Shown piece by piece: positions 33,606 through 42,372 of a stretch of DNA of 64,000 bases. The position numbers and the translations under genes were made by a program. Within the stretch, counting starts at the first letter, position 1. The number at the start of each line of letters is the position of its first letter. Source of the stretch: Deltaproteobacteria bacterium (GTDB taxonomy: Bacteria > Acidobacteriota > Thermoanaerobaculia > Multivoradales > JAHZIX01); the NCBI GenBank assembly GCA_022601195.1, contig JAHZIX010000032.1, positions 1-64,000 of the forward strand, in the 5' to 3' direction. The notes under the pieces are model-generated. The model ran no database searches and was not told where the DNA came from. It worked only from the letters and a program-made list of their open reading frames with translations.

Positions 33606-36600
33606 CTAGGGCAGGAGCGGAAACCCGATCTCGCAAATTGACGCCGACTCGCTGAGCAACACATTACCCTGAGAGTCCAGCGCCTCCACGGTCACTTCCT
33701 TCAGATAGCAGCTCGTGGGGGGCACGCCACAATTCTTGTGCAACCCGGACCCAGTGGTCGTGCCGGTGGTGGTCAAAACCGCCGTGGCGGAACCGCAAGC
33801 GTTTTGGCGAAAATGAGTCACTCGGAACTCGATGGCTCCTGCCACCGAGTTCCAGGTCCCGGATAGCCCCACCTTGTAGTTGGGCCCGAAATATGGCGTC
33901 GCCACCAAGCCCATGCCCGGGGCTTGGGGAGTCACCGCCACCTCGGCTGTCCAGGGGCTATCACCGCTAGCATTGACGGCTTTCACTCGAGCGTAATACA
34001 GCGTTCCGTTGACGAAGCCCCCTTCGGTCGCCAGAGTGATCGCCGTAGACCATTCCGTGAAGCCGCCGTCGTGTGGTCGGATGGCGTAGACGTAGAGCAT
34101 GACTGGCGAAGCTCCTGGATCCAAGGGTGGATCCCAATCCAGAAAGATGCTGCCGTCGAGGCCCGTGGCCGAGAGGTTGAGAGGGACTGAGGGGACGGTT
34201 ACCTCGGGGGTGACTCCAACCTCGTCGCTCCACTCTCCAGCCCCCGCTTCGTTGAGGGCTCGAACCTTGGCGTAGTAGAGGGTGCCATTGTCCCAGCCTC
34301 CCTGGGTCCCACTGGTCCCGGTAGTCGTCCAAGTCGTCCCCAGAAAGTCGTCAAACTCTCGGATCGAGTACTCGTAGGAGGTCGCATTCGAGTCCGTTGG
34401 TGGATCCCAACTGAGAGAAATCTCCCTATCGCCGCCTACGGCCAGAAAGCTCTCGGGCACTCCGGGCAGGGCCGGGATTCCAATCTCACAGATGGAAGCA
34501 GAGGAGGTCGAGAGCACCGAGCCCGAAGCGCTCAAGGCCTCCACCGTCGCCTCCTTGAAATAGCACTCCTCCGGAGCTCCGGGATTGAAGTGAAGGCCTG
34601 AGCCAGAGACCAAGCCCGAAGTGGTGACCACCGAGGTAGCGGATCCGTTTGCGTGCTGCCGAAAGTGAGTCACCCGATACTCCACCGCCCCGGACACCTC
34701 CGACCAGGTGGCGGACAAACCCACGTTGTAGCCGGGGGAGAAATAGGGTGTCGCCGTAACGGTTCCCCCGGCTACCGGTGTGACGGCCACTTCCGCTGTC
34801 CAGGGGCTCGGGCCCACGGCGTTGACCGCTCGAACTTTGGCAAAGTGAGCCACACCGTTGAGCAACCCAATGGGCTGGGCCAGCGGTAGCACCGAAGAAC
34901 CACTGGTCACAGCACCACTCTCCGGTCGCACCTCGAACTCATAGTTCTGCACGGGGAACCCGCCATCGTCCACGGGAGCTTCCCAAACCAAGGTGACGCT
35001 GCCGTCGCCGGGGCTGGCAGCGAGATTCCGGGGCACTGTGGGCAGCTCTCCCAGCTGAGTCGCGGCACCCCGGCGGTGGCACAGCAAGTCGAGATTCCAA
35101 TTCTCTCTATTCTCATGGGTAGCGAAACTCAAGTCCGCCTGCCAACTCGTCTCCCCTTCAAAGAGGTAAGCCTCAATGATGGGAGACAAGAAGATCGGCT
35201 GCTCATCGATATCGCCATCATAGATCTCCATGCCAACGACACCACAAACCCAATCCTCTACGGAGATACCCGTATCCACGTCATGGGAGATTTGAGGGTC
35301 CAGAAGTCGTTTGGAATAGAAAGGTTTTTCCGGCGCCGGCGTCCCTACCGCTACCAATTCCTGCTCAACACAGAGCATATTCATATTCCACGATTCGGGC
35401 TTGCTGCTCTTGGTGCGAAACTCCCCTCTCAAATGCCAGGTGCCGCTATCGACGTAGGGGTAGGCGTAGAGAATATGGCTGGTGCCACTGGCGTTGATCT
35501 TGCCGTCGAGGGCAGAGAATCCGACCACGGCGCAATGCCAGTCTTCGGCCCGATAGTCGGTATCGAAGCGAATATCATCTCCGAGGTTCTCGTACTCCTC
35601 TAGAAAGAAAGGTTTCCCCGCAACAGGCCCACCATAGGAAGCCATTGAGGTGTCGATACAGAGCACATCCATTCTCCGCCAATCTTCGTGGGTGGAGTCG
35701 TGGCTACGAAAATCTGCCCTTACGTGCCACCGGCCGCTGGAGCGGTATAGGGTCGTTTGAATGATGTCGCCGCGGGTCTTCTCGTTGATATTGCCATGGT
35801 TGGATTGGAATCCCACCAGGCCGCAGACGAAGTCACCGTCAGCGATCCCCGTATCCAGTTCCACCAAACCGGTACCGAGATTGTGAAAGCTGCGCAGGAA
35901 GATGTGCTCGTTGATCTCGGTCGTGGTGGAGGTCACGCCATCGGTGGAACCGCACAGAGCTCCCGCTGGGCAGTGAACGCCAAACTCCAGACCCGCGATG
36001 ATCTCGTTGGGTTGGCCTGGATCTCCCACCACCTCATGGTGGCCCGCGCTGGGAAAGGTCTGCTGGGAGCCATCGAAGCTATTCAGATCGTGCCTCACCT
36101 GATAGGTCCCAACCGGAACACCGATGACGCTCCAGCTACCGTCGGAGCCAGTGGTTGCGGTGCGCTCCCCAGAGTCCGGCTGGCCGTTGAAGGGGTCCGC
36201 ATCCACAAAGACCGTCTCCCCTCCCATTCCCGCTTCGTCTTCGTCCCGCAAACCGTCACCGTCGACATCTTTCCAAATTGATCCACTGAGCTTGAGCCCC
36301 GGCACCGTGTCATACCAGGCGTTGGCCGTCATGTTCTGCGCCTGAAACCAATCAAAATTCTGCCATTGCTCGTCGGTCCAATAAAGCATCGCCTCGAAGG
36401 CTTCCACGGGAGCTTCCCAGAACTCCAAGTCATCCAATATAAAGGAGTCCCATTGCAGAATGGCGTCCCAGAAATGATCCGCCGCCACCGGATTGGAAAC
36501 CGCCGTCGCAGCAGCACCGAGGCTTTCCAAGGCACCGCTACCGGAGGTGATCTGGTCGAGTTCCTCGAAGCAGACATGATCTTGGGGCCGAAGCGTGATC

Positions 36601-38219
36601 AGGGTCGAAAGGGCTCGTAGCAGTAAGCCTTGATCCGAAAGGTTATTGAACCTCTCAAAGAGTTTGCCAAAGGCCGTGGCGAGATCGAGATGGAGGTACC
36701 ACCAGTCCCGCAAGTAGACGTCTCGTCCCAACTCCTCCCGGGCCGGCTCCATGGTGCCCCGAAAGGTCAGGGAAAGGCCCACGTTGCGGGCCAGGTCGAG
36801 CTGCTGGCTGACCACCCAAACCATCTTCGTGATAGCCAACTGGAAAAGGAGGTAGTCCGGATCCGGCAGGAAGGTGAAGCAGATATCCGACAGGGAGGTG
36901 TTGTTGATATTGGGAGATTCTTCGTACAACTGCAGAACGTCGACGGACTCATAGGTTTCCTCAAAGGTCGGGTCCTTTTTCTGCGCCGCGGAGCGGAAGA
37001 TCTCATCGACGATAACTGGTGAGCCATGTTTCTCAAAGGCGAGCAAATTGCTGATGCCGTCTGCGGCGTAGGCATGGATCTGCCAGTTGGGTTGACCGTT
37101 GTTGTCGAAAGCGTAGGTTCCTTCTCCAAGAAAATCCGTCCCCGCGAGGCTCACCACGTCGGCTCGAGTGATGTAGTGGGTCACCGTTTGCACTCGGGAA
37201 GGTTCGAAGTCGTCGGTGCCGCCACCAATGCTTGTCGTGCGGGCGATGCCTGGCGAGTTGAAGGTGACGATCTCCTGAACGTAGCCGTTGGTGCGGCCCG
37301 AGAAATAGGAACCGAGCCATTGAGCCACCGCCGCACCGAGGCTATGGCCGGTAAAGGAGGGGCGGTAGTCCAGGGTGCTGACCAGGGGCTCGCCGAAAGC
37401 GTCCAGGGGCTGTCGCACCTGTTCCAGGACCTCCGTCACCTCCAGCCGGTTGAACTGAAACTGGTCGAAGCCAACTCCGTCGGGATTGAGATCCGTGAGG
37501 AGATCTTCAGGAAACTCCTGGGTGCCGCGCACCGCCAGCACCGGTGGCTTGTCCAAGTCATAGATAGTCACCTGGTGAATCTCGAGCTGCACGCACTCGT
37601 TGGCATCCGAGTAGTTGTCCATCTGAACAACGAACTCGAACTTCTCTTCGGAGGTCAGCAGGAAAGCTTGGAAGCTGGTGCCGTGGGTCTGGCTATCGTC
37701 GAACACCTGTTTGACTCGATACCCCGTCTCCAGATAGCTGAAACCCTCATTCTCGAAGAAGGCATCCAGGTCTCCATCTTCGTTCCCTGCCACGTGGTCA
37801 AAGGCGGACCAATCTCGATAGGCAACCTCCCGGGCGAAGATCTCGAAGTCCTCTGGAGCCAGGGCGTGAATCGTCCCCAAACCGGTGAGCTCGAAGGCTC
37901 GTTTCTGCCCGACGTCCAGGACATCGACGCCCACCAATTCGACGAAGTCCGCTTCCCGGTTGCCAGTAGCGCCGTCCCCGTCGCGAGCCGACACGGGAAG
38001 GGTGTAGAAGCTGAGGCCCACCGCATCTTCGTCCCTGGGGTTCGTCACCTCAATCTCTATGGTCGAGGTCGAACCATAGGCTCCCCCCACCAGAATCGAA
38101 TGCTCAAAGTCAAAGGTCTCGTTTGTGTCGCAGGGCTGCGCCACCACTGGAGTTCCGAGCCCCAGGAGGGCCGGGAGGCCTATGCAAACGCCGAACAGGA
38201 AGATAGACAGGTTTCGCAT
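33606..38219 (-). CDS. Giant secreted lipase-like protein with SdrD-B, triplicated unknown and FN3 domains
   Basis: This encodes 1537 residues from the ATG at 38219 (MRNLSIFLF), with GAGGAG seven bases upstream. A signal peptide runs to about 28. An alpha/beta-hydrolase lipase-3-like region has the nucleophile elbow FTGHSLGAAVAQW (about 290-300), with candidate Asp in RADVVS and His in QIHAYA. An SdrD B-like domain (about 645-747) has GSIWKDVDGDGLRDEDEAG. About residues 770-1050 hold three copies of a roughly 95-residue unit (D-T-x2, D/E-D-W/F-x-C-x-VVG, ExW-x2-x-LLC). Three FN3 domains alternate with two copies of an ATPYF...HFRQ...CEIG domain, the second forming the C-terminus. Probably extracellular; it could degrade lipid or polyester. 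Confidence 0.78.
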   Translation of the reverse strand: MRNLSIFLFGVCIGLPALLGLGTPVVAQPCDTNETFDFEHSILVGGAYGSTSTIEIEVTNPRDEDAVGLSFYTLPVSARDGDGATGNREADFVELVGVDVLDVGQKRAFELTGLGTIHALAPEDFEIFAREVAYRDWSAFDHVAGNEDGDLDAFFENEGFSYLETGYRVKQVFDDSQTHGTSFQAFLLTSEEKFEFVVQMDNYSDANECVQLEIHQVTIYDLDKPPVLAVRGTQEFPEDLLTDLNPDGVGFDQFQFNRLEVTEVLEQVRQPLDAFGEPLVSTLDYRPSFTGHSLGAAVAQWLGSYFSGRTNGYVQEIVTFNSPGIARTTSIGGGTDDFEPSRVQTVTHYITRADVVSLAGTDFLGEGTYAFDNNGQPNWQIHAYAADGISNLLAFEKHGSPVIVDEIFRSAAQKKDPTFEETYESVDVLQLYEESPNINNTSLSDICFTFLPDPDYLLFQLAITKMVWVVSQQLDLARNVGLSLTFRGTMEPAREELGRDVYLRDWWYLHLDLATAFGKLFERFNNLSDQGLLLRALSTLITLRPQDHVCFEELDQITSGSGALESLGAAATAVSNPVAADHFWDAILQWDSFILDDLEFWEAPVEAFEAMLYWTDEQWQNFDWFQAQNMTANAWYDTVPGLKLSGSIWKDVDGDGLRDEDEAGMGGETVFVDADPFNGQPDSGERTATTGSDGSWSVIGVPVGTYQVRHDLNSFDGSQQTFPSAGHHEVVGDPGQPNEIIAGLEFGVHCPAGALCGSTDGVTSTTTEINEHIFLRSFHNLGTGLVELDTGIADGDFVCGLVGFQSNHGNINEKTRGDIIQTTLYRSSGRWHVRADFRSHDSTHEDWRRMDVLCIDTSMASYGGPVAGKPFFLEEYENLGDDIRFDTDYRAEDWHCAVVGFSALDGKINASGTSHILYAYPYVDSGTWHLRGEFRTKSSKPESWNMNMLCVEQELVAVGTPAPEKPFYSKRLLDPQISHDVDTGISVEDWVCGVVGMEIYDGDIDEQPIFLSPIIEAYLFEGETSWQADLSFATHENRENWNLDLLCHRRGAATQLGELPTVPRNLAASPGDGSVTLVWEAPVDDGGFPVQNYEFEVRPESGAVTSGSSVLPLAQPIGLLNGVAHFAKVRAVNAVGPSPWTAEVAVTPVAGGTVTATPYFSPGYNVGLSATWSEVSGAVEYRVTHFRQHANGSATSVVTTSGLVSGSGLHFNPGAPEECYFKEATVEALSASGSVLSTSSASICEIGIPALPGVPESFLAVGGDREISLSWDPPTDSNATSYEYSIREFDDFLGTTWTTTGTSGTQGGWDNGTLYYAKVRALNEAGAGEWSDEVGVTPEVTVPSVPLNLSATGLDGSIFLDWDPPLDPGASPVMLYVYAIRPHDGGFTEWSTAITLATEGGFVNGTLYYARVKAVNASGDSPWTAEVAVTPQAPGMGLVATPYFGPNYKVGLSGTWNSVAGAIEFRVTHFRQNACGSATAVLTTTGTTTGSGLHKNCGVPPTSCYLKEVTVEALDSQGNVLLSESASICEIGFPLLP

Positions 38220-38409
38220 CACAGAGCTCCTCACTACAAATTCGCATCAGATCCACCTCAGACCTACATCTGATCTGGATCCGACCCGGGATGAACGAAC
38301 GGGTTCTGTGCTGTACGCGGGAACCGAGGAGTCAACTTGATCAAGGAAATGAAAAAAGGCAGGAGACAGCTCGACCACGGAGCACCGCAGTAGGAGTCAC
38401 GGGGAGTAC

Positions 38410-41289
38410 CTAAGAAATACCGCCTAGGTCACGGTCTTGCAAGAACTCTGTCAGTCGCTGAGCCGCTCGACGACTATCCGGATGATCGGAACCGAATCTC
38501 TCTTGCAAGGCCTCGAGGCCGGATCGCAGCAACGTTTCGGCCTCTCCAAGTTGTCCCTGCTTGCCCAAGCACTCCCCGAGGCGACTGCGGGAGATAGCGG
38601 TTTGGGTATGGCTCTCCCCGAAGCTCTCGAGGTGACTTGCCAAAGCCTTGCGCAGTAGCGCCTCCCCTTCCGAGGAACGCCCCGTCGCCACCAACAAGCT
38701 CCCCAGGCTGGCCCTCACCCCAGCCACTCGAGGGTGTTGCTCCCCAAGACTCTCCGCGAGCTCTCTTAGGGCTTCGCGGTAGCCGGCCTCGGCTTCGTCG
38801 AGGCGGCCAAGCTCCTGGAGAGCTCTGCCGAGATTGAGCCGGGAAAGAGAGATATCCGGGTGCCCTGCTTCCAGGACGCGGCCACGGAGAGCCAAGACTT
38901 GCCGGTGCCCGCGCTCCGCCTCTGCAAAACTCCCCTGGTGGTAGAGGGCCACGGAGAGGTTATTGAGGATCACTGCGGTTTTCGGGTGTTCCTCGCCGAG
39001 CACCCGACGCCGTAGATCCAAGCCCCTTCGAAGAAACTCCTCGGCCTTCTGGGGGTTCCTTTGGGTCAGGTAGAACATGCCCAGGTTATTGAGGCTGGTA
39101 GCGATATCCGGGTGGTCGGCACCGAGGCTGCGGTGTTGAATCTCCAGAGCTTGCTCCAATACCTCTTCCGCCTCTTGGAAGGACTCTCGTTTGATCAATA
39201 CTGAAGAGAGGTTCTGAAGACTGAGAGCCACGTCTGGGTGGTCCGGTCCCCACACTCGGCGGCCCAGCGCCAAGATTCTTCGATGGGCTTCCTCGGCTTC
39301 CCCCAGCTGTCCCGTGGCCTCTAGAAAGACCGCTAGGTTGTTGGCCATCAATAGAACGTGAGGATGCCCTTCTCCTAGAACTTCAGTTCCTAGAGTCAAA
39401 GCTCGACGGCCCAGGTCGCGGGCTGCGGCAGAGTCGCCACTCATGTGCTCCAGACCAGCCAAAACCAACAGGCTATCGAATTCCCGTTCGTTCCCAGAGC
39501 CGAAGAGTCGCAGATTCATGGCCAATCCTTCGCGGGCTAGCTCTCGAGCGGCCTCTACCTGACCTCTCTCCGCCAAGGTGAGGACCAGATCGTGGAGAGT
39601 CTCAGCGACCTCCGAGTGATCCCCCGGATAAAGCTGCCGCTGCAGCAGGAGGGTCTCCTCCCCCAGGGCCTGAGCAGCGGCAAACTGGCCTCGCAGCCGT
39701 AGAACGCTCGCCAGGGTCGTGCGGCTCCGAGCAGCAGCCGGACTGCGCGACCCTTCCAACTCCACCCAAGCCCTCTCCGCTTGACGCAACAGCTCCTCTG
39801 CCCGGGGATAGAACCCGGAATTGCGGTAGACCTCCCCCAGGGCGCTGAGCAGGCCGGCCCGCACTTCGGGCTGGTCTTCCAACTCCTCCACCCGCTGAGC
39901 ACCTCGGTCTAGGGCCTCCTGGAGGGTCAGGGGCTCGCCTCTCGCCAGCTCCGGGTCGGCGACCTTGAAGACATCCTTCATCAGATCGAGGACCCGTTCA
40001 CTCTTATCCGCTGCCCGCTGCGCCTGGTCTCGCTCCGTGGCGATACGGGCCGCTTGCAGGGCGGTTAGTACCGTAAAGCCGCTCAGTAAGACCGCAACCA
40101 GAGCCGAGGCAGCCACTGGCCATCGGTTTCGCCGCAGAAACTTCCCCAATCGATAGCGGAGCGTCGAGACCCTCGCTCTCACCGGCTGCCCATGGAGGTA
40201 GCGAGCGATATCTTCAGAGAATTGCTGGGCAGAAATGTAGCGTCGTCCTGGCTCTCTGCGGAGGGCCTTGAGAACGATGTTGTCGAGATCCCCTCTCAGT
40301 AGCCGACGCAGCCGTTCCGCCGACGGCAAACCCTTCGACCCGTCGACCACTACCGAGCTCGGCGCCGGCGCCGCCTGACTGTCTAGGAGCTGCTCCAAAT
40401 CCCCTGGGGTTAGCCCCTCCAGACGAAACGGCCGCTGGTGGGTCAGCAACTCGAAGAGCAATACCCCTAGAGAATAGATGTCCGTAGCGGTCGTCACGGA
40501 GGCGCCTCGGACCTGTTCCGGGCTAGCGTATTGGGGCGTCAGCAACCGCACCCAGGTCGCCGTGGGCGCCAAGTCCATGGGCCCCAGTTCCGGATTGAGC
40601 AATTTGGCGATGCCAAAATCCAGCAGTTTGGGCTCTCCCGTGGCGGTGACGAAGATATTGCTCGGTTTGAGGTCCCGGTGTACCACTAGGTTGCCATGGG
40701 CGGCTTGCACGGCCTCACACACTTTGCGGAACAGCTCCAAGCGTTGACGCAGGTCGAGCCCCTCCTGCTCGCAGTGACGGTCCAAGGGCACCCCTTCGAC
40801 GTATTCCATGGCCAGAAAGGGCAGCCCCTCCTCCGTGGTGCCGCCATCGTAGAGTCGGGCGATGTAGGGATGCTCGAGGCTGGCCAGAATCTGCCGTTCG
40901 GTTTCGAAACGGCGCCTTGCATCGCTGCCGGCCAAACTCAGTCGCAGCACCTTTATCGCCACTCGCCGCCGATAGGCATCGTCCGACCGCACCGCCAGGT
41001 ACACGGTGCTCATACCGCCGGAACCGAGAGGTCGAAGCAAGCGATAGGGCCCCACCCTGGTTCCAACGGCGAGTTTCTGGGGCTCCTCCGGGAAGGGAGG
41101 CAGATTCACTTCCGGAGTTCCTTGGAGGAATTCTCCTGCTCGAGATTCCGCTTCCAGGAGCGCCAAGACCTCCTTGACCACGGCCTCGTCGCTGCAAGCC
41201 TTGGCGAGGAACCCAGGCCGTTCCTCGGCAGGCAGAGATTCCACTCGACCAAAGAGCTCCCGGACTCGGTGAGCCTGTTCAGCTGTCAT
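38410..41289 (-). CDS. Membrane Ser/Thr protein kinase with C-terminal TPRs
   Basis: This encodes 959 residues from the ATG at 41289 (MTAEQAHRV), inside the end of the ECF sigma gene. A short N-terminal helical segment precedes a Hanks-type kinase domain: GSGGMSTVYLA (P-loop), VAIKVL (Lys), VVHRDLKPSN (catalytic loop), DFGIAK and APE-like YASPEQVRG. One membrane helix (PVAASALVAVLLSGFTVLTAL) separates it from about 500 residues of TPR_12-type repeats, for example ATSLNNLGMFYLTQRNPQKAEEFL. All catalytic residues are present. Coupling to an ECF sigma factor is a common Acidobacteriota arrangement in which the kinase probably phosphorylates or otherwise tunes the sigma factor. Confidence 0.94.
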   Translation of the reverse strand: MTAEQAHRVRELFGRVESLPAEERPGFLAKACSDEAVVKEVLALLEAESRAGEFLQGTPEVNLPPFPEEPQKLAVGTRVGPYRLLRPLGSGGMSTVYLAVRSDDAYRRRVAIKVLRLSLAGSDARRRFETERQILASLEHPYIARLYDGGTTEEGLPFLAMEYVEGVPLDRHCEQEGLDLRQRLELFRKVCEAVQAAHGNLVVHRDLKPSNIFVTATGEPKLLDFGIAKLLNPELGPMDLAPTATWVRLLTPQYASPEQVRGASVTTATDIYSLGVLLFELLTHQRPFRLEGLTPGDLEQLLDSQAAPAPSSVVVDGSKGLPSAERLRRLLRGDLDNIVLKALRREPGRRYISAQQFSEDIARYLHGQPVRARVSTLRYRLGKFLRRNRWPVAASALVAVLLSGFTVLTALQAARIATERDQAQRAADKSERVLDLMKDVFKVADPELARGEPLTLQEALDRGAQRVEELEDQPEVRAGLLSALGEVYRNSGFYPRAEELLRQAERAWVELEGSRSPAAARSRTTLASVLRLRGQFAAAQALGEETLLLQRQLYPGDHSEVAETLHDLVLTLAERGQVEAARELAREGLAMNLRLFGSGNEREFDSLLVLAGLEHMSGDSAAARDLGRRALTLGTEVLGEGHPHVLLMANNLAVFLEATGQLGEAEEAHRRILALGRRVWGPDHPDVALSLQNLSSVLIKRESFQEAEEVLEQALEIQHRSLGADHPDIATSLNNLGMFYLTQRNPQKAEEFLRRGLDLRRRVLGEEHPKTAVILNNLSVALYHQGSFAEAERGHRQVLALRGRVLEAGHPDISLSRLNLGRALQELGRLDEAEAGYREALRELAESLGEQHPRVAGVRASLGSLLVATGRSSEGEALLRKALASHLESFGESHTQTAISRSRLGECLGKQGQLGEAETLLRSGLEALQERFGSDHPDSRRAAQRLTEFLQDRDLGGIS

Positions 41290-41860
41290 GGTCCTGCCTT
41301 TCCAGGCGGCGAAACAACCAACCACGGGCAAGGCGCCAGCGTCGCGTCACCGAGGCGGTGGAAATCTCCAGGTGCCGGGCGATCTCCTGGCCGCTCAAGC
41401 CACCGAAATAGCGCAATTCGACGACCTGCGCTTCCTGAGGATGCTCGACGGCCAGCTCACTCAAGGCCTCATCCAGTGCCACGAGGTCTTCAGGCCGGTC
41501 CCCGGCGGGGACTTGGACAGCCTCCAGGGGGACCCGGTCCAGATGCCCGCCCCTCTTGGCATAGCCCCGGCTGCGGGCGTAGTCGACGAGAATCCGGCGC
41601 ATCATGCGCGCTCCAAGGGAGTAGAAGTGGGTGCGGCTGCGCCAATGAGCGGAGTTCTGATCCACCAGCCGAAAATAGGCTTCGTGAACCAACGCGGAGG
41701 TTTCCAGGGTATGCCCGGCCCTCTCATGATGGAGATGTTTACGAGCGATCTCGCACAGCTCTCCATAGACGAGAGGGGTCAGCTGTTCTAAAGCCGCCTC
41801 ATCGCCGGATACCCAGGCCTGCAGCAGCCCAGTAATCTCGACCTGTGCTCCTCTTTCCAT
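41279..41860 (-). CDS. ECF-type RNA polymerase sigma factor
   Basis: This encodes 193 residues. Region 2 (LVYGELCEIARKHLHHER, ALVHEAYFRLVDQ, RSRTHFYSLGARMMRRILVDYAR) and region 4 (VVELRYFGGLSGQEIARHLEISTASVTRRWRLARGWL) match the ECF group often annotated SigZ/ECF subfamily in Acidobacteria and Planctomycetes. Its 3' end overlaps the kinase gene start by 11 bases, so the two are co-expressed. No anti-sigma factor is adjacent; the kinase likely takes that role. Confidence 0.93.
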   Translation of the reverse strand: MERGAQVEITGLLQAWVSGDEAALEQLTPLVYGELCEIARKHLHHERAGHTLETSALVHEAYFRLVDQNSAHWRSRTHFYSLGARMMRRILVDYARSRGYAKRGGHLDRVPLEAVQVPAGDRPEDLVALDEALSELAVEHPQEAQVVELRYFGGLSGQEIARHLEISTASVTRRWRLARGWLFRRLERQDHDS

Positions 41861-42050
41861 AAGATTCGGGAATCGATGGGGCAGTATAACTCTTCCCCTC
41901 CAAGGCTTGGCCCCAAGAGCTCAAATCGACCCGAGATCTCGTGATTTGCCGTGATGGTTTCCCGATATCTCAAGGTCGAGGCAAGACTCGATTGTCCGTC
42001 CCAATCTCCAAAACCCTGTCCCTCCGTTGTTTCGCCCCTTTCTTCAAGAC

Positions 42051-42066
42051 TGGCACAGCCCTTGCT
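42051..42066 (+). promoter_or_regulatory. Consensus sigma-54 promoter of the EAL-kinase-activator operon
   Basis: TGGCACAGCCCTTGCT matches the -24/-12 consensus TGGCAC-N5-TTGCW at every fixed position, with GG (42052-42053) and GC (42064-42065) 12 bases apart. The start would be near 42077. The third gene of the downstream operon is itself a sigma-54 activator, so positive autoregulation is likely. Confidence 0.88.
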
Positions 42067-42078
42067 AAAGAAGTAGCT

Positions 42079-42118
42079 GCAACGGAAAGTTGCGACGGTA
42101 CCGACGGAAATCGGGTTT
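42079..42118 (+). promoter_or_regulatory. Two leader hairpins with GGAAA-containing loops
   Basis: GCAAC-GGAAA-GTTGC (42079-42093) is followed by CCGA-CGGAAA-TCGG (42101-42114) and then GTTTTC. They begin at about the predicted transcription start. Both present ACGGA in the loop region, similar to the ANGGA core bound by CsrA/RsmE proteins. The second hairpin with its T-run could instead be a weak attenuator. Confidence 0.4.
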
Positions 42119-42372
42119 TCTCTCCGAGCCGACGGTGACCTTCTCTGCCGCCAGCGGGTCCGGCATCCTTCCCGCAAGAAATCGCGAGCTCATCGCAACG
42201 CGGCAGTCTGTACATCAGCTACTTTTGATCGAACGACGAGAGCCGATTCGGATGCGTTTCTAGCCGCTTCGGGAACCCCGGGGCCACTGCCTAGAAAACT
42301 GCCTAGAGCACCGGCTGCGTCTTCTCCCCTCACCTCGCAGGTCGAGGGGCTTGAAACCGAGGAGTACTCGCC

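Larger units (their letters stand above)
41861..42372. other. Divergent control region between ECF sigma and EAL genes
   Basis: No gene is supported here. The region carries the sigma-54 promoter and the leader hairpins listed separately, plus whatever promoter drives the ECF sigma gene on the minus strand. The leader before the EAL gene would be about 296 bases, unusually long. Confidence 0.6.

Noticed and set aside
37026-38273. 415-codon plus-strand open frame antisense to the lipase-like gene
   Set aside because: No ribosome site, no domain, and the opposite strand has clear domains; a shadow frame. The same applies to 20863-21858, 16956-17888 and 26259-27155.
41788-42177. Minus-strand open frame over the sigma-54 promoter region
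   Set aside because: It covers the control region, has no ribosome site and no recognisable protein features.
42077-42372. c-di-GMP riboswitch in the EAL leader
   Set aside because: I could not find the conserved GEMM-I or GEMM-II core elements; only simple hairpins are visible.
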